Assembly (NCBI GenBank): GCA_009773355.1
Contig: WRPG01000004.1
Span: 47,656-111,655, forward strand
DNA: 64,000 bases
Origin: Limisphaerales bacterium
Lineage (GTDB): Bacteria; Verrucomicrobiota; Verrucomicrobiia; Limisphaerales; SXTU01
Direction: 5' to 3'
Of this stretch, positions 40,932-48,692 are shown one piece after another; the stretch's first letter is position 1, and every line of letters starts with the position of its first letter. The notes below the pieces were generated by a model. It saw only the letters and a list, made by a program, of their open reading frames with translations, had not been told where the DNA came from and searched no databases. Position numbers and translations under genes: made by a program.

Positions 40932-42077
40932 ATGCAAATCAACATCGTCCGACCATTCATGCCCGACCTCGCGGAGTTGCAGGAGGACTTCGCCCAGTGC
41001 CTGAAATCCGGCATGGTCACCAACAACTCCCCGCACGTCCGCCGCCTCGAGGAGAAGCTCCAGGAGTATTACGGCTGCCCCATCCGTCCGTCGGTCAACT
41101 GCAACGGCGAGCTGGCGCTCTACCACCTGATCCAGGCGTGGAAGCACAAGCTGGGCTGCGGCCCGCACGACTCGTTCGAGGTGCTGGTGCCGTCGTTCAC
41201 CTTCTCCGGCACCATCAACGCGCTGGTGACGAACAACCTCAAGCCGGTCTTCTGCGACGTGGACGCCGGGCTGGTGCTGGACCTGGACAAGGCCGTGGCC
41301 GACTCGCCCAACGTGCGCATGATCATGCCCGTGGGCGCGTATGGGAACCTCGTGGACCTGGAGAAGCTCGGCGCGCTGGCCAGGGCGCAGAACCTCGCCG
41401 TGCTGCTCGACAACGCGCCGGCGTTTGGCTCGAAGTTCAAGGGGAAGTTCCCGTGGGCGTTCGGCTTCAGCGAGATGATCAGCTTCCACGCCACGAAGGT
41501 GTTCAACTCGATGGAGGGCGGCGGCAACGTCGTCAACGACGCCGAGATCGCCGACTACCTGCTCCGGCTCCGGGACTTCGGGCAGTTCGAGAAGAGCCGG
41601 GGCGACGTGGACATCCCCGGCCTGAACTCGAAGATGACCGAGGTGTGCGCGCTGGTCGGCCTTCGCAACCTGGAGAAGATCAAGCGCATCCTGTCGCTGC
41701 GGGCGGGGAACGCGGCGCGCTATCGCGAGTTCTTCGGCGGGCTGGAGTCGCGCGGTCTGCTGCGGCAGATGCGGGTCGCGCCCGAGGTGACGTGCCCGTA
41801 TCTCTACTTCCCAATCATCCTCAACGAGGAGGCGACGGAGTTCGTGCGCCACATGGGCGCGAAGAACATCGCCGTGCGCCGCTACTACACGGCCAACCAC
41901 GACCTGAAGTTCTACCGAGGCCGCTACCGCCAGCAGGACTTGGGCTTCACCAACGCGGTCAAGGACAACGTCGTCGCCCTGCCGATCCACACCGTGATGA
42001 GCGACGCCGAGATGGACTATTTGTTTGAGTCGGTGGAGGAGTATTTCGAAAGCGGAAAGCGGAAAGTGGAAAGCTGA
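40932..42077 (+). CDS. DegT/DnrJ/EryC1-family aminotransferase
   Basis: A 381-residue protein from the ATG at 40932; a TTG at 40923 lies in the preceding repeat. SVNCNGELALYHLI, LVPSFTFSGTINALV, AVLLDNAPAFGSKFKG and the PLP-lysine segment ISFHATKVFNSMEGG identify the family. It probably aminates a keto-sugar nucleotide different from that of the 36183 enzyme. Its last residues (ESGKRKVES) and its stop are encoded by the left arm of the element carrying the four-helix-bundle gene. Confidence 0.9.
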   Translation: MQINIVRPFMPDLAELQEDFAQCLKSGMVTNNSPHVRRLEEKLQEYYGCPIRPSVNCNGELALYHLIQAWKHKLGCGPHDSFEVLVPSFTFSGTINALVTNNLKPVFCDVDAGLVLDLDKAVADSPNVRMIMPVGAYGNLVDLEKLGALARAQNLAVLLDNAPAFGSKFKGKFPWAFGFSEMISFHATKVFNSMEGGGNVVNDAEIADYLLRLRDFGQFEKSRGDVDIPGLNSKMTEVCALVGLRNLEKIKRILSLRAGNAARYREFFGGLESRGLLRQMRVAPEVTCPYLYFPIILNEEATEFVRHMGAKNIAVRRYYTANHDLKFYRGRYRQQDLGFTNAVKDNVVALPIHTVMSDAEMDYLFESVEEYFESGKRKVES

Positions 42078-42475
42078 AATGAAAGGGCGGCTGCCGCAGG
42101 CGTTTCTCGACCGAACGAAGCATTTCGGAGCGCAGGTCATCCGGCTGTTTGTGAAGCTGCCACGGCAGCGCGAGGAGGTGTCAGTTCTCGCCAGGCAGAT
42201 GCTGCGTGCCGGGACTTCCGTTGCTGGTCATGTGCGGGAAGCGAACCGTGCCCGCTCGACTGCGGAGTTTGTCTCCAAACTGGGTGGAGCCTGCCAGGAG
42301 GCGGACGAGACGCATCTGTGGATTGAATACCTGCGGGAAGAGTGCCGCATCCCTGCCGAGCAGACGACGCCCATCGAGCAGGAAGCAGTCGAGTTGCTGG
42401 CCATCATGGCTGCCATGATTCGCAAGTGCGGATGACCCCATTTCAGCTTTCAACTTTTCGCTTTCAACTTTTCAG
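42049..42475. mobile_element. Inverted short-word repeats tightly enclosing a four-helix-bundle (S23-family) gene
   Basis: Left arm 42049-42081 (GGAAAGTGGAAAGCTGAAAT, then G) and right arm 42439-42475 (CATTTCAGCTTTCAACTTTT) are reverse-complement arrays of 7-base words. The inner 13 bases match exactly and 18 of the inner 19 match. The arms enclose a single gene of 118 codons: its ATG is the last three bases of the left arm and its TGA ends three bases before the right arm. The arms are the same kind of words as the gene-free elements at 29361, 40835 and 49443. Mobility is inferred; no target duplication was identified. Confidence 0.6.
42079..42435 (+). CDS. Four-helix-bundle protein, S23 / 23S-rRNA intervening-sequence family
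   Basis: A 118-residue helical protein. The core LARQMLRAGTSVAGHVREAN, then RARSTAEFVSKLGGACQEADETHLWIEYL, is the hallmark of the family first found encoded in intervening sequences of bacterial 23S rRNA (related in fold to Avd of diversity-generating retroelements). The biochemical function is unproven; nucleic-acid binding is suspected. The start is the ATG at 42079, formed within the repeat arm word GCTGAAATG; an in-frame upstream extension (to 42025) overlaps the aminotransferase and merely translates the repeat. It has no evident role in polysaccharide synthesis, so it looks like cargo inserted in the operon. Confidence 0.92.
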   Translation: MKGRLPQAFLDRTKHFGAQVIRLFVKLPRQREEVSVLARQMLRAGTSVAGHVREANRARSTAEFVSKLGGACQEADETHLWIEYLREECRIPAEQTTPIEQEAVELLAIMAAMIRKCG

Positions 42476-42484
42476 TCTTTCCCC

Positions 42485-43525
42485 ATGAACATCCTCGTCA
42501 CCGGCGGCGCCGGCTATCTCGGTTCGGTATTGATCCCCAAGCTGCTCGTGCGCGGGCACAAGGTCCGCACCCTCGACATCGGCTACTTCGGCGTCGAGCA
42601 CATCCGCGCCATGCGGCCGGCGGTGGAGATCCTGCGCGATGACATCCGCGCGGTGCTGGCTGACCAGACCGCGACCGAGGCGCTGCTCAAGGGCATGGAC
42701 GTGGTGATCCATCTCGCCGCCATCTCGAACGACCCGAGCGCGGAGCTGAACCCGCGTCTCACCGAGGAGGTGAACTTCGAGGCCACGCGCGACCTGGCCG
42801 TGGCCTGCAAGGCGCGCGGCTGCCGCTTCATCTTCTCCTCGTCCTGCTCGGTCTATGGCGAGGCTGCCGGCGAAGCATCCGAGGACGGACAAACCAATCC
42901 GCTCACCGCCTACGCGAAGTCCAAGGTGGATTCGGATCAGTTCCTCCTCAGCCTTGCCGACGCGAACTGGCGGCCCGCCATCCTGCGCAACGGCACGCTC
43001 TACGGCTTCTCGCCGCGCATGAGGTTCGACCTCGTGATCAACATCTTCAGCTACTGCTCCACGCTCTACAACGAGGTGCGCGTCTTCGGCGACGGCCAGC
43101 AATGGCGGCCCTTCCTGCATGTGGCGGACTGCGCGCGGGCGTTCATCCACTTCGCCGAAAACCCCCGGCACAAGCATGTCATCTGCAACATCGCGCACGA
43201 AAACTTCCGCGTGGTGGACCTGGTGGAAATTTTCCAGCGCATCAATCCCGCCTGCAAGCCGGTGTATGTGAAGCTGGAGAATCCCGACCTGCGGAACTAC
43301 CACGTCTCGGTGGCCCGCATGAAGGAAGAGGGCATCACGCCCACCGTCAAGGTGCAGGCCGGCGCGGAGGAGATCATCGAGGCCATCGTCACCGGGCGCA
43401 TCGCCGATCCCGAGGCGGTGTATTATCGCAACGCGAAGTGGCTGAAGGAGCTGTCCGAGCTGGGCAGCCGCGACCACCGCAGCCTGATCGGCATGCTCGA
43501 CCTGATGGCCTCGGCGCGGCGGTGA
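42485..43525 (+). CDS. NAD-dependent epimerase/dehydratase (SDR)
   Basis: A 346-residue extended SDR: NILVTGGAGYLGSVLIPKLL (nucleotide-binding), VVIHLAAISNDPSAEL, FSSSCSVYGE, the active-site YAKSK and NGTLYGFSPRMRFDLVI. It acts on a nucleotide sugar as epimerase, dehydratase or reductase; the exact reaction is not deducible. It begins ten bases after the right arm of the four-helix-bundle element. Confidence 0.87.
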   Translation: MNILVTGGAGYLGSVLIPKLLVRGHKVRTLDIGYFGVEHIRAMRPAVEILRDDIRAVLADQTATEALLKGMDVVIHLAAISNDPSAELNPRLTEEVNFEATRDLAVACKARGCRFIFSSSCSVYGEAAGEASEDGQTNPLTAYAKSKVDSDQFLLSLADANWRPAILRNGTLYGFSPRMRFDLVINIFSYCSTLYNEVRVFGDGQQWRPFLHVADCARAFIHFAENPRHKHVICNIAHENFRVVDLVEIFQRINPACKPVYVKLENPDLRNYHVSVARMKEEGITPTVKVQAGAEEIIEAIVTGRIADPEAVYYRNAKWLKELSELGSRDHRSLIGMLDLMASARR

Positions 43526-43548
43526 GCTGACGCGCAGGGACAGCAGAG

Positions 43549-44208
43549 ATGAAAATCCCGCTCCTCATCATCGGTGCTGGCGGCCACGGGGCCGAGGTGG
43601 CGGCGTATGCGCTCGACCTGGGCTTGCCGCTGCTCGGCGCGCTGGACGACGGCCGGCCGGCGGGGCCGTGGGGAAGCTCACGCGTTCTCGGCGGTTTGGC
43701 TCAACTGCCCGAGCTGGTGCGGACTCACGGGGAACTGGGCTTCATCACGGCGTTCGGCAGTAATCCCCTCCGGCGAACGGTTGTCCAAAAGATCGAGGCG
43801 CTCGGGCTGGCGGGCTTGAAGGCGGTGACTCTGCGGCACCGCTCGGCGTGGGCGGGCGCGGAGGTGGAGATCGGTGCCGGCACCTTGCTCGCGCCCAGCG
43901 TCATCCTCACCACGCGCGTGCGCGTGGGCCGGCACTGCATCCTCAACGTGAAGGCCTCTGTCTCGCACGACTGCGTGATCGGCGACTTCGTGAACCTCAA
44001 CCCGGCGGCGACGCTCTGCGGCAATGTCACGGTTGGCGACGGCGCGTTCATCGGCGCGGGCGCGGTGGTGAAAGAGAAGATTACCATCGGGCGCGGGGCC
44101 ATCATCGGCGCGGGCGCAGTGGTCATCCGCGACGTGCCAGACGGCGCGACCGTGGTGGGTGTGCCGGCGCGCGTGATCAAGCAGGCTTCCCCGGACTGGC
44201 TGGCATGA
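43549..44208 (+). CDS. NeuD/PglD-like sugar acyltransferase (second)
   Basis: A 219-residue protein with an N-terminal GxGGxG segment (LLIIGAGGHGAEVAAYA) and hexapeptide repeats (VEIGAGTLLAPSVIL, CILNVKASVSHDCVIGDF with a catalytic His, GDGAFIGAGAVVKEKI). It is closer to the PglD pattern than the 35480 protein, with two conserved GAGA turns. The stop overlaps the ATG of the following GT2 gene (ATGA). It probably acylates the amino sugar made by the 40932 aminotransferase (inference). Confidence 0.88.
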   Translation: MKIPLLIIGAGGHGAEVAAYALDLGLPLLGALDDGRPAGPWGSSRVLGGLAQLPELVRTHGELGFITAFGSNPLRRTVVQKIEALGLAGLKAVTLRHRSAWAGAEVEIGAGTLLAPSVILTTRVRVGRHCILNVKASVSHDCVIGDFVNLNPAATLCGNVTVGDGAFIGAGAVVKEKITIGRGAIIGAGAVVIRDVPDGATVVGVPARVIKQASPDWLA

Positions 44209-45242
44209 GCAACGGCACGCCCTTGGTCTCGTTCGTCGTCCCGTGCTACAACTACGGGCGCTTCCTCCCTGAATGTCTTAACGGCATCTTCGGGCAGGAG
44301 GGCGGCTACGACGACTTCGAGATCATCGCCGTGGACGACGGCTCGAAGGACAACACGCTCGACGTGCTGCGCTCGTTCACCGACCCGCGCCTGCGCGTCA
44401 TCGTGCAGGAGAAGAACCAGGGCCACATCGTCACGGTCAACCGCGGGTTGAAGGAGGCGCGGGGCAGGTATCTCGTGCGCATTGACCCGGACGACCGCCA
44501 CCGCCCGTGCTTCCTCAAGGCGACGCTGCCCAAGCTGGAGGCGCATCCCGAGGTCGGGCTGGTCTTCGGCGACGTGGCGATCATGGACGAGCAGGGCCGC
44601 ATCACGCAGGCGAAGGTTGGCTCGGACTTCGGCGACCACGACCGCAAGGGCAACGAGCTGCTGCGCATCCTCGTGAAGAACTACATCTGCGCGCCCACGG
44701 TCATCGCCCGGCGCGAGGCGTGGATGGCCGCGTGGCCGATTCCGGACGGGCTGGCGTTCAACGACTGGTATTTCAACGTCATGCTCGCCCGCCGCCACGA
44801 GTATTACTTCGTGAACCAGGTGCTGGCCGACTACCGTGTCCACTCGCAGAACCATCATTCCAAGGTCATCCTCAACAAGACGGAGGAGCCGTCCGTGCTC
44901 TGGGTGCTGGACAAGGTCTATGGCGAGACCGAGGCCGACGCGGCGCTCGAACAGGCCAAGCGCGCGGCGCGCGACCGGGTCTATGGCAGCCAGTATCTGG
45001 ACTTCGCGGAGAAGTATTTTGGCGCGCGGATGAACGCCGACGCGCGGCGCTGCTACTGGCAGGCGCTCCGCCGCCAGCCGCAGTTCCTCCTGCGCCCCGG
45101 TGTGGCGCGGCGCATGGCGGCCACGGTGCTGGGCCGCGGTTTTTACGAGCAGGGCAAGCGGTTGCTGGGGCGTGGCGCGGCACCGGCCCCGTCCGCCCCG
45201 GGCAGCCCACCCAAAGCCTCCGAGGCGCTCTCGGGCAAATGA
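44205..45242 (+). CDS. Family 2 glycosyltransferase
   Basis: A 345-residue GT-A enzyme: SFVVPCYNYGRFLPECLNGI, IIAVDDGSKDNTLDVL, the acidic RIDPDDRH site and FNDWYFNVMLARR in the acceptor half. The C-terminal 100 residues are helical with a Pro/Ala-rich tail. It starts within the preceding stop (ATGA) and its own stop overlaps the next ATG, so it is tightly coupled on both sides. Confidence 0.9.
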   Translation: MSNGTPLVSFVVPCYNYGRFLPECLNGIFGQEGGYDDFEIIAVDDGSKDNTLDVLRSFTDPRLRVIVQEKNQGHIVTVNRGLKEARGRYLVRIDPDDRHRPCFLKATLPKLEAHPEVGLVFGDVAIMDEQGRITQAKVGSDFGDHDRKGNELLRILVKNYICAPTVIARREAWMAAWPIPDGLAFNDWYFNVMLARRHEYYFVNQVLADYRVHSQNHHSKVILNKTEEPSVLWVLDKVYGETEADAALEQAKRAARDRVYGSQYLDFAEKYFGARMNADARRCYWQALRRQPQFLLRPGVARRMAATVLGRGFYEQGKRLLGRGAAPAPSAPGSPPKASEALSGK

Positions 45243-45805
45243 TCCTGGAATTCTGGCAGGCCACGCTTGAGGCGCTGAAGGGCGCGCCGGTGTGGTTGTA
45301 TTTTCTCGGCCTGGTGTTGCTGCCGCTGGTCGGCATGCCGGTCAGCCCGCTGTGGATTCTCGCCGGGGTGATTTTTGGGAATGCCAAAGGGATTGCGCTG
45401 TGTATCGGCTCGCTCGGTTTCAACTTCGCGCTGGGCTACTGGATGGCCCGGTCGTTGATGCGGGCGCCCATCGAGCGCTGGCTGGCGGCGCGCGGCAAAT
45501 CCGTTCCAGCCATCCCGCCGGAGGACGAGTGGCTCTGGATCGTCCTGTTGCGGTCCACGCCCGGCGTTCCCCTGTTTGTCCAAAATTACATGCTGGGCCT
45601 GGCCCGCGTCCGGTTTGGCCTCTATCTCCTGCTGTCCTTCCCCATCCAGATTGTCTACGTGACGGCGTTCGTGATGGTCGGGGAGTCCTTGGTGACCAGC
45701 AGCCTGTGGCGCGGGCTGCTCCTCGGCGCGGGCGTCCTCGCCGTGAGCGTTGGGGTCAGCCTGCTGCGGCGTCACCTGCTCAAGCGCATCGGCCAGGGGC
45801 CATAG
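45239..45805 (+). CDS. TVP38/TMEM64 (SNARE-associated/VTT) family membrane protein
   Basis: A 188-residue integral membrane protein with about five hydrophobic spans (WLYFLGLVLLPLVG, LWILAGVIFGNAKGIALCIG, FPIQIVYVTAFVMVG, LLLGAGVLAVSVGVSLL). The VTT-type features are GVIFG..KG, followed by a re-entrant LLRSTPGVPLFVQNYMLGL. Related DedA/VTT proteins include lipid-carrier flippases and scramblases, so a role in undecaprenyl-phosphate recycling is possible but unproven. The ATG overlaps the GT2 stop. Confidence 0.82.
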   Translation: MILEFWQATLEALKGAPVWLYFLGLVLLPLVGMPVSPLWILAGVIFGNAKGIALCIGSLGFNFALGYWMARSLMRAPIERWLAARGKSVPAIPPEDEWLWIVLLRSTPGVPLFVQNYMLGLARVRFGLYLLLSFPIQIVYVTAFVMVGESLVTSSLWRGLLLGAGVLAVSVGVSLLRRHLLKRIGQGP

Positions 45806-45825
45806 ACCCGAAACAGGATTGACCC

Positions 45826-46560
45826 ATGAAGCACCTCCATTCCAATGACGAGATCGCGCCCTGCCTGGGCGTCGTGATGCCGGCCTACAACGAGGCGGCC
45901 ACCGTGGCCCGTGTTGTCGAGAGCGTCCTCGTCCAACGGCCCGTGCAGGAGCTGGTGATCGTGGATGACGCCTCGAAGGATGGCACTTGGGAAGTCCTCC
46001 AGGCGTGCGCCGCGAAGGACGCCCGCGTCCGCATCTTCCGGCACGAGCAAAACCAGGGCAAGGGCGCGGCGCTGCGCACCGGCTTCCAGCACGTCCGCGC
46101 CCCCTACGTGATCGTGCAGGACGCCGACCTGGAATACGACCCCGACGAATACTACCTGCTGCTCGGCCCGCTGCTGGCGGACCAGGCCGACGTGGTCTTC
46201 GGCTCGCGCTTCCTGGGCTTCGGCGCGCACCGCGTGCTTTACTACTGGCACTCGGTGGCCAACGGAATGCTGACCACGCTCTCGAACATGGCCACGAACG
46301 TGAACCTCACGGACATGGAGACCTGCTACAAGGCCTTCCGGCGCGAGATCCTCCAGCAGATTAAGATCGAGGAGGATCGCTTCGGCTTCGAGCCGGAGAT
46401 CACGGCGAAGGTCGCCAATCTCGGCGCGCGCATCTACGAGGTGCCCATCTCCTACTACGGGCGCACCTATGCCGAGGGGAAAAAGATCGGCTGGAAGGAC
46501 GCCTTCCGCGCCGTCTGGTGCATCACCAAGTATGGCCTGCTGGGAAGCAAACGCCGATGA
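45826..46560 (+). CDS. Dolichol-phosphate-mannose-synthase-like GT2
   Basis: A 244-residue GT2 with GVVMPAYNEAATVARVVESV, LVIVDDASKDGTWEVL, NQGKGAALRTGF, the metal site VQDADLEYDPDEY and DMETCYKAFRREIL. This is the DPM1/polyprenyl-phosphate glycosyltransferase pattern without the C-terminal membrane spans. It likely makes a lipid-linked sugar used by membrane-embedded transferases such as the 47286 product. The stop overlaps the next ATG. Confidence 0.9.
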   Translation: MKHLHSNDEIAPCLGVVMPAYNEAATVARVVESVLVQRPVQELVIVDDASKDGTWEVLQACAAKDARVRIFRHEQNQGKGAALRTGFQHVRAPYVIVQDADLEYDPDEYYLLLGPLLADQADVVFGSRFLGFGAHRVLYYWHSVANGMLTTLSNMATNVNLTDMETCYKAFRREILQQIKIEEDRFGFEPEITAKVANLGARIYEVPISYYGRTYAEGKKIGWKDAFRAVWCITKYGLLGSKRR

Positions 46561-47267
46561 CTCCGCCGCCCAACGCCGCCGCCGCGAACACCTCGTTCGA
46601 GTTTGCTGCCCTCGCCGAGGCGGTCAACTACCGGCACGCGCTGCTGCGCGAGTTCGCGCCGCACCTGCGCGGCGACGTGCTGGAGGTCGGCGCGGGCATC
46701 GGGCAGTTCACGGAACTGCTGGCCGGAGTTCCCGCCGTGCAGCGCGTCCACGCCGTCGAGCCGGAGGCGGAGCTGGCCCGGCGGTTTCGCGAGCGACTGC
46801 CGGCGGTGCCGCTGACCTCGGGGACCATCGCGGATTTCGGCGCGCAGGCCGTGGACGGCATCGTCACCGTGAACGTGCTGGAGCACATCGAGGACGACGC
46901 GGAGGAGCTGCAGCGGTATGCCGCGCGGCTGCGCGAACGGCGCGGCCGGCTCTGCCTCTTCGTCCCGGCGCGGCCGGAAATCTACGCGCCGATTGACCGC
47001 GACTTCGGGCACTTCCGCCGCTACACGCGCGCGGAGCTGGCCGGCAAGCTGCGCGCCGCCGGTTTTTCCGTCACGCGGCTCGACTACTTCAACGCGCTCG
47101 GCTACGTGGCGTGGTGGGCCAGCTTTTGCGTGCTGCGGCGACGGAGCTTCGATGTGGCGAGCGTGCGCTTCTACGACCGGGTGCTTTTTCCACCGGTTCA
47201 CTTCCTGGAATCGCGCCTGTGCCGCCCGCCGGTGGGACAAAGCCTGATCGCGGTCGCGCAGGCTTGA
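46557..47267 (+). CDS. Class I SAM-dependent methyltransferase
   Basis: A 236-residue protein with GDVLEVGAGIGQFTELLAG (motif I), VHAVEPEAELARRF, DGIVTVNVLEHIEDDAEEL and RGRLCLFVPARPEIYAPID. A hydrophobic patch near residues 180-190 (ALGYVAWWASFCVL) and FPPVHFLESRL suggest membrane association, as seen in lipid-linked glycan methyltransferases. Translationally coupled to the preceding GT2. Confidence 0.87.
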   Translation: MTPPPNAAAANTSFEFAALAEAVNYRHALLREFAPHLRGDVLEVGAGIGQFTELLAGVPAVQRVHAVEPEAELARRFRERLPAVPLTSGTIADFGAQAVDGIVTVNVLEHIEDDAEELQRYAARLRERRGRLCLFVPARPEIYAPIDRDFGHFRRYTRAELAGKLRAAGFSVTRLDYFNALGYVAWWASFCVLRRRSFDVASVRFYDRVLFPPVHFLESRLCRPPVGQSLIAVAQA

Positions 47268-47285
47268 AGTTGGAGGCGGGGCAAC

Positions 47286-48683
47286 ATGACCGAAGCCATC
47301 ACCGACCGTCGCGGCGCGCTGGCGGCCATCTGCTTTCTGGTGGCGACCGTTGCGTTCCTGGCGCTGCATCCCCGGCTGGGCATCACGGACTCCGACTGCG
47401 AAGGGTATGTCATCGGTGCGCGGTCACTGCTGGAAGGCAAGGGTTACGTGCATGTCCAAGGCTATCCGTTGAGCCACTGGCCGCCCGGCTACTCGTGGCT
47501 GCTCGCGCAGGCGGCGGACACCGGCCAGGCGGCGCGGCTCGTCAACGCGGTTTCCGTGGGCGTCGCCACGGCGGCGCTCGCGCTGCTGGCGGTGCAGGGC
47601 GGCTGGCCGGTGGCCGGGGCCGGCGCGCTGGCGGCGGTCTTCGGGTTCGGCCTGTTTCGTCATCTCGCCGCCGAAGTCAAGCCGGACATGCTCACCTATG
47701 CGCTCTTCCTCGTGGGCGCGCTGCTTTATGTGCGGGACGGGATCGGCTGGCGTCTCGGCGCGCTGGCGCTGTGGAGCGCGTTGATGCCCTTCAAGCTCAT
47801 CGCGATGGTTTTTGCTCCGGGCGTGCTGCTGGCCGAGGGCTTCCGGCAGGGCTGGGGAAACTTTCTCCGCACGCAATGGCGCGTCTATCTGGGCGCGGCG
47901 CTCGTCTGGCTGATCTTCTTTGGCGGCATCATCTGGTTCAACGTCCACACCACCGGCCACGTCACGCCCCCGACCATCGTGCGGACAACGGTCGCGGGCT
48001 TCGCCGGCGAGGTGTTCCGGTTCTTCGAGTCGTCGCTGCGCTCCGGGCTGGTGTGCTGGTATGGCTCCGTTCGCGTTCCACAAATCTTGCTGCCCTACCT
48101 CGCGCTGCTGCTGCTCGGCCTCGCGGCACTCGCGAGCTTGCGCCCGTCGTCACCGGGCGCGTTGCTGCGGTGGATGGGCGGCGGCGTGCTGGCAGTGTCG
48201 TGGATTCTCATGGTGATGCGGCAGTATTACGCGGGGCCACGACTGATGGGCTATGGGCTGCTGCTGCTGCTGGCGGGACTGGTCCCCTTGGCGACGCGGC
48301 TGCGGCTCTGGCAGATCTTTGCGGCGGGCACGCTTCTGCTCGCCATCTACAACGCGGCAGCCGTGTCGCGCTTGGGCGCGAATCACCCGGCCTACGAAGC
48401 CTCGGCCAAGGCCGCGCAACCGAAGCTCAAACCCGGCCAGCCGGTCTTCTCGAATGCTCCCATCCTGCTCTGGGTTCACCTCGGCATCCCCGCCACCGGC
48501 GGCAAGCTCGTGGACGCGCCGCCGGGCGCGCAATACGTCGAGGTGACGCTGCCCAACTACGACGCCATCGCGCAGCCGGTGAACCTGCCGCTGCCGCGCG
48601 ATGGTTCCTGGCGGCAGGTTGCCGCTTGGGACGGCGGGGCGCTGTTTGAGAAATCCGCCGCCGCCGCGCCCGCGCCACTTTGA
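47286..48683 (+). CDS. Membrane glycosyltransferase (ArnT/PMT-like GT-C)
   Basis: A 465-residue polytopic protein with about ten hydrophobic spans. The first external loop reads GITDSDCEGYVIGARSLLEG with YPLSHWPPGYSWLL, the acidic motif and PPGY of PMT_2/ArnT-type enzymes that use lipid-phosphate-linked sugars. A soluble C-terminal part of about 100 residues follows. With the upstream DPM-like GT2 it forms a plausible pair transferring a sugar on the periplasmic face. Confidence 0.82.
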   Translation: MTEAITDRRGALAAICFLVATVAFLALHPRLGITDSDCEGYVIGARSLLEGKGYVHVQGYPLSHWPPGYSWLLAQAADTGQAARLVNAVSVGVATAALALLAVQGGWPVAGAGALAAVFGFGLFRHLAAEVKPDMLTYALFLVGALLYVRDGIGWRLGALALWSALMPFKLIAMVFAPGVLLAEGFRQGWGNFLRTQWRVYLGAALVWLIFFGGIIWFNVHTTGHVTPPTIVRTTVAGFAGEVFRFFESSLRSGLVCWYGSVRVPQILLPYLALLLLGLAALASLRPSSPGALLRWMGGGVLAVSWILMVMRQYYAGPRLMGYGLLLLLAGLVPLATRLRLWQIFAAGTLLLAIYNAAAVSRLGANHPAYEASAKAAQPKLKPGQPVFSNAPILLWVHLGIPATGGKLVDAPPGAQYVEVTLPNYDAIAQPVNLPLPRDGSWRQVAAWDGGALFEKSAAAAPAPL

Positions 48684-48692
48684 GTTGCCGCC

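Noticed and set aside
42079..42435. Complete diversity-generating retroelement (four-helix-bundle protein as Avd)
   Set aside because: No reverse transcriptase, template repeat or variable C-type lectin gene is seen nearby.
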